DNA of 64,000 nucleotides from Hyphococcus luteus (GTDB lineage: Bacteria > Pseudomonadota > Alphaproteobacteria > Caulobacterales > Parvularculaceae). The position numbers and the translations under genes are program-made. The notes beneath the pieces were generated by a model. The model had not been told where the DNA came from, did no database searches, and worked only from the letters and a program-made list of their open reading frames with translations. This document shows, piece after piece, positions 61,876 to 64,000 of the stretch; within the stretch, counting starts at the first letter, position 1; the number at the start of each line of letters is the position of its first letter. The stretch covers positions 992,001-1,056,000 of the forward strand of contig NZ_PJCH01000005.1 in NCBI RefSeq assembly GCF_002943565.1, given 5' to 3'.

Positions 61876-64000
61876 GTGACAGCAGAGCCAACGCCCCCCG
61901 GCGACACATCCTTTCTCTCCGGCGATTCCCTCGAAGAGCAGATCGCCGCCGCCATGGCGGCCGAACGCGCAGGCCAGGCCCATGGCGCGACCGGCAAGGT
62001 TTTAAAACACGCCTTTGTCGATTTGCGCCGGCGCACCTTGCGCGAAGTTGTGCGCGGCGACCGCATTGCGGCGCGTCTCGCCAAAGGCGTCGACGACATC
62101 GTCCGCACGCTTTTCGCGCTCTCGAAAGAGGGCGTCGGCAAAGACATCGCCGTCTGCGCCGTCGGCGGCTATGGCCGCTCCGAACTGGCCCCCTATTCGG
62201 ATATCGATCTCCTTTTCCTGCACCGCCCGCAGGTCGAAAAGACCCTGCGCGACACGTTGAACCGCCTGCTTTATCCCTTGTGGGATTCCGGCGTGAAGCT
62301 CGGCTATGGCGCGCATACGCCGGCGAGCGCCGTGGAGTTCGCCAAGAGCGACATTGTCGCGCGGACGGCTTATCTCGATGCGCGGTTCCTGTGCGGGGCC
62401 AGGGACGTCTATGACGAATTTCACGCCGGTTTCGACAAGCTGCGGCGCAAGACCGTGCCGGAATTCGTCGCAGCCAAGCTCGAAGAGCAAAATGAGCGTC
62501 AGGCGAAATTTTTCGAAACCCGCTATCTGGTCGAGCCCGACATCAAAGAGGCGAAGGGGGGCCTCCGGGACGTTCAGACGATCCGCTGGATTTACCGCTA
62601 CGCCTATGGCGACATCCTGAACGATGCGAAAGAGGCCGAAAGAATTGTCGGCAAGGCGGAACGCCAGGCGCTTTTGAAAGCTAAGCGGTTTTTGTGGTCG
62701 GTGCGCGTCCATCTGCACGATCTGCGCGGGCGCGCCGACGAAAAACTCACTTTTGACGTGCAGCCGGAAATCGCCGAACGCCTCGGCTATGCCGACCGCA
62801 AGAACATGACCGCCGCCGAACGGCTGATGAAGCATTATTTTGTCAATGCGGTCGAGGTTGGCCGCCTGACGCGCATTCTCTGCGCGCGCCTCGAAGAGGA
62901 GAAGGCCAAGCGCCTGCCGCGCCTGCCGCGCTTCCTGCCGCGCGCGCTGCAGGAGGACGAGGCGCCGGGCAAGCCGAATTTGCGCATCAATAACGGCCGT
63001 CTCGATTTTGAAAGCGCGGCCAAGGCGCGCCGCCAGCCGCGCGATCTTTTCCGGCTTTTCCGGGCTTACGGCAAGCAGCCGAAAATCGACTTCCACCCCG
63101 ATGCGCTCGCCATCGTCACCGAGCAGGTTCCGAACGTCACGACGCCGGTGCGCCGCGACCCGGTCGTCGCCAGGCTTTTCGCCGGCATTCTGACGGACAG
63201 CGAAGACTCGGTGCGGGTCCTGCGCATCATGACCGAGACGGGGCTTTTGGGAAAATACATTCCCGCTTTCGGATCGATTGTCGGGCGCATCGATTACGGG
63301 CTCTATCGCCGCTTCACCATCGACGAACATGTGCTGCGTTGCGTCGGCCTCTTAAGACAAATTCACCGTTGCGAAATCGAGGAAGAGCATCCGATCGCCT
63401 CGGTGATCGTCAGCAATGCGCAAAATCCGCTGCTCTATTATTACGGGGTTCTTCTCCATGAAGCGCGCTGGTCCTTAAAAGAAAGCTCCGTCGACGCCTG
63501 CGAAAAGCTGGTTATTCGCGTGACCAAGCGTCTGGGCCTCAATGATGAAGAGGCGGCGCTCGCCGGCTGGGCGGCGGCCCGCCATCTGATGCTCGTGCGG
63601 ACGGCGGAACGGCGCAACATCACCGAACCCCGTGCGATTTCCGCTTTCGCGCAATCGGTGGGTTCGCGCGCGCGGCTCGACATGATGCTTGTCCTGTCGG
63701 TCTGTCATTTGCGCGTCGTCGGTTTTCAGTCCTGGGACGAGATGACCCGGCTGCGTCTCGCCGAGCTTTATGACGCTGCGGCCCTTTGGTTCGACCATGG
63801 CGAGGAAGCGCTCGGCAAAAGTCTCAATGACCGTGCGAAACATGTGCGCAAGGAGGCGAAGGAACGGCTTTCCGGCTGGAGCGAAAAGGAAAAGACGGCG
63901 TTTTTGGACCGCCTCGACGATTCCATGATGCGCTCGCTCGATCCGGACATCATCGTGCGGTTTGCGACGCTCGCCCGCGCGGCGGAAAAAGACGCGGCGA
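61876..64000 (+). CDS. glnD: PII uridylyltransferase/uridylyl-removing enzyme, 3' end missing
   Basis: The frame is open from GTG 61876 to the window end, giving 708 residues of a protein normally about 900 long. The nucleotidyltransferase motif GGYGRSELAPYSDIDLLFL is at about residues 96-114. The HD domain region follows, with RFTIDEHVLRCVGLLRQIH and YYYGVLLHEARW; the ACT domains lie beyond the edge. In the HD region the usual LLHDIAKG is LLHEARWS, so one metal-binding Asp appears changed. GlnD modifies PII proteins in response to glutamine. GTG is the first start after an in-frame TAA at 61861. Confidence 0.93.
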   Translation, partial: MTAEPTPPGDTSFLSGDSLEEQIAAAMAAERAGQAHGATGKVLKHAFVDLRRRTLREVVRGDRIAARLAKGVDDIVRTLFALSKEGVGKDIAVCAVGGYGRSELAPYSDIDLLFLHRPQVEKTLRDTLNRLLYPLWDSGVKLGYGAHTPASAVEFAKSDIVARTAYLDARFLCGARDVYDEFHAGFDKLRRKTVPEFVAAKLEEQNERQAKFFETRYLVEPDIKEAKGGLRDVQTIRWIYRYAYGDILNDAKEAERIVGKAERQALLKAKRFLWSVRVHLHDLRGRADEKLTFDVQPEIAERLGYADRKNMTAAERLMKHYFVNAVEVGRLTRILCARLEEEKAKRLPRLPRFLPRALQEDEAPGKPNLRINNGRLDFESAAKARRQPRDLFRLFRAYGKQPKIDFHPDALAIVTEQVPNVTTPVRRDPVVARLFAGILTDSEDSVRVLRIMTETGLLGKYIPAFGSIVGRIDYGLYRRFTIDEHVLRCVGLLRQIHRCEIEEEHPIASVIVSNAQNPLLYYYGVLLHEARWSLKESSVDACEKLVIRVTKRLGLNDEEAALAGWAAARHLMLVRTAERRNITEPRAISAFAQSVGSRARLDMMLVLSVCHLRVVGFQSWDEMTRLRLAELYDAAALWFDHGEEALGKSLNDRAKHVRKEAKERLSGWSEKEKTAFLDRLDDSMMRSLDPDIIVRFATLARAAEKDAA

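Overview
The window is a 64 kb piece of an alphaproteobacterial chromosome. GC is high (roughly 60-65% by eye), genes are dense, intergenic gaps are short, and many neighbours overlap by four bases in the ATGA or GTGA style. Gene content (an sucA-sucB-lpd operon, an ExoD protein, mutS next to glnD, an RmlC-type epimerase, a Kdo capsule locus, an OmpA-like porin and a B12 uptake operon under a cobalamin riboswitch) points to a Gram-negative aerobic heterotroph. A member of the Caulobacterales/Parvularculales side of the Alphaproteobacteria is my guess only. I see no prophage, CRISPR array, complete insertion sequence, tRNA or rRNA.

Region 1 (1-12476) is a surface-polysaccharide locus. It holds a truncated methyltransferase, a sulfotransferase, a two-gene ABC polysaccharide exporter (KpsT/KpsM type), a histidine-phosphatase gene fused translationally to kdsB, divergent kdsA, a KpsC/KpsS-like capsule protein, rfbC, a class I ribonucleotide reductase beta subunit with two NrdR boxes, and a tightly overlapping set of AGE-family isomerase, manC and UDP-glucuronate 4-epimerase. 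Together they would make CMP-Kdo, GDP-mannose and UDP-galacturonate and export a Kdo-linked glycan.

Region 2 (12473-30717) is mixed housekeeping: a lipidated subtilase with a probable outer-membrane barrel, an amino-acid/cation symporter, a nitrilase-family amidase, a DsbA-like isomerase, a class C beta-lactamase-like hydrolase, an epoxide-hydrolase-like protein, a thioesterase, RarD, asd, an MgtC/DUF4010 membrane protein, a divergent peptidoglycan-recycling pair (LD-carboxypeptidase and an Mpl/MurC-like ligase), two tandem ABM monooxygenases and a GNAT acetyltransferase. Two copies of a ~183 bp MITE-like element with matched hairpin arms lie at 26149-26332 and 30710-30891.

Region 3 (31011-43257) carries TCA-cycle genes: sucC, then an unusual 4 kb insertion of unrelated genes, then sucD, sucA, sucB (with two lipoyl domains) and lpdA. 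Region 4 (43331-46707) has exoD, a small membrane protein, a POT peptide transporter and a PduO-type cobalamin adenosyltransferase. Region 5 (46704-51325) is the btuB-btuF-btuC-btuD operon, read leftward from a cobalamin riboswitch. Region 6 (51412-64000) has a 45-residue membrane peptide, an M28 peptidase, an OmpA-family protein, a TetR regulator divergent from a class A penicillin-binding protein, a YgjP-like metallopeptidase, mutS, a Sel1-like periplasmic protein and the 5' part of glnD, cut by the window end.

I found no clear new defence or mobile system. The items most worth a second look are the two-copy element with a compensatory base change, the split sucC/sucD pair, the candidate KdsC replacement, and the NrdR boxes that move the nrdB start.
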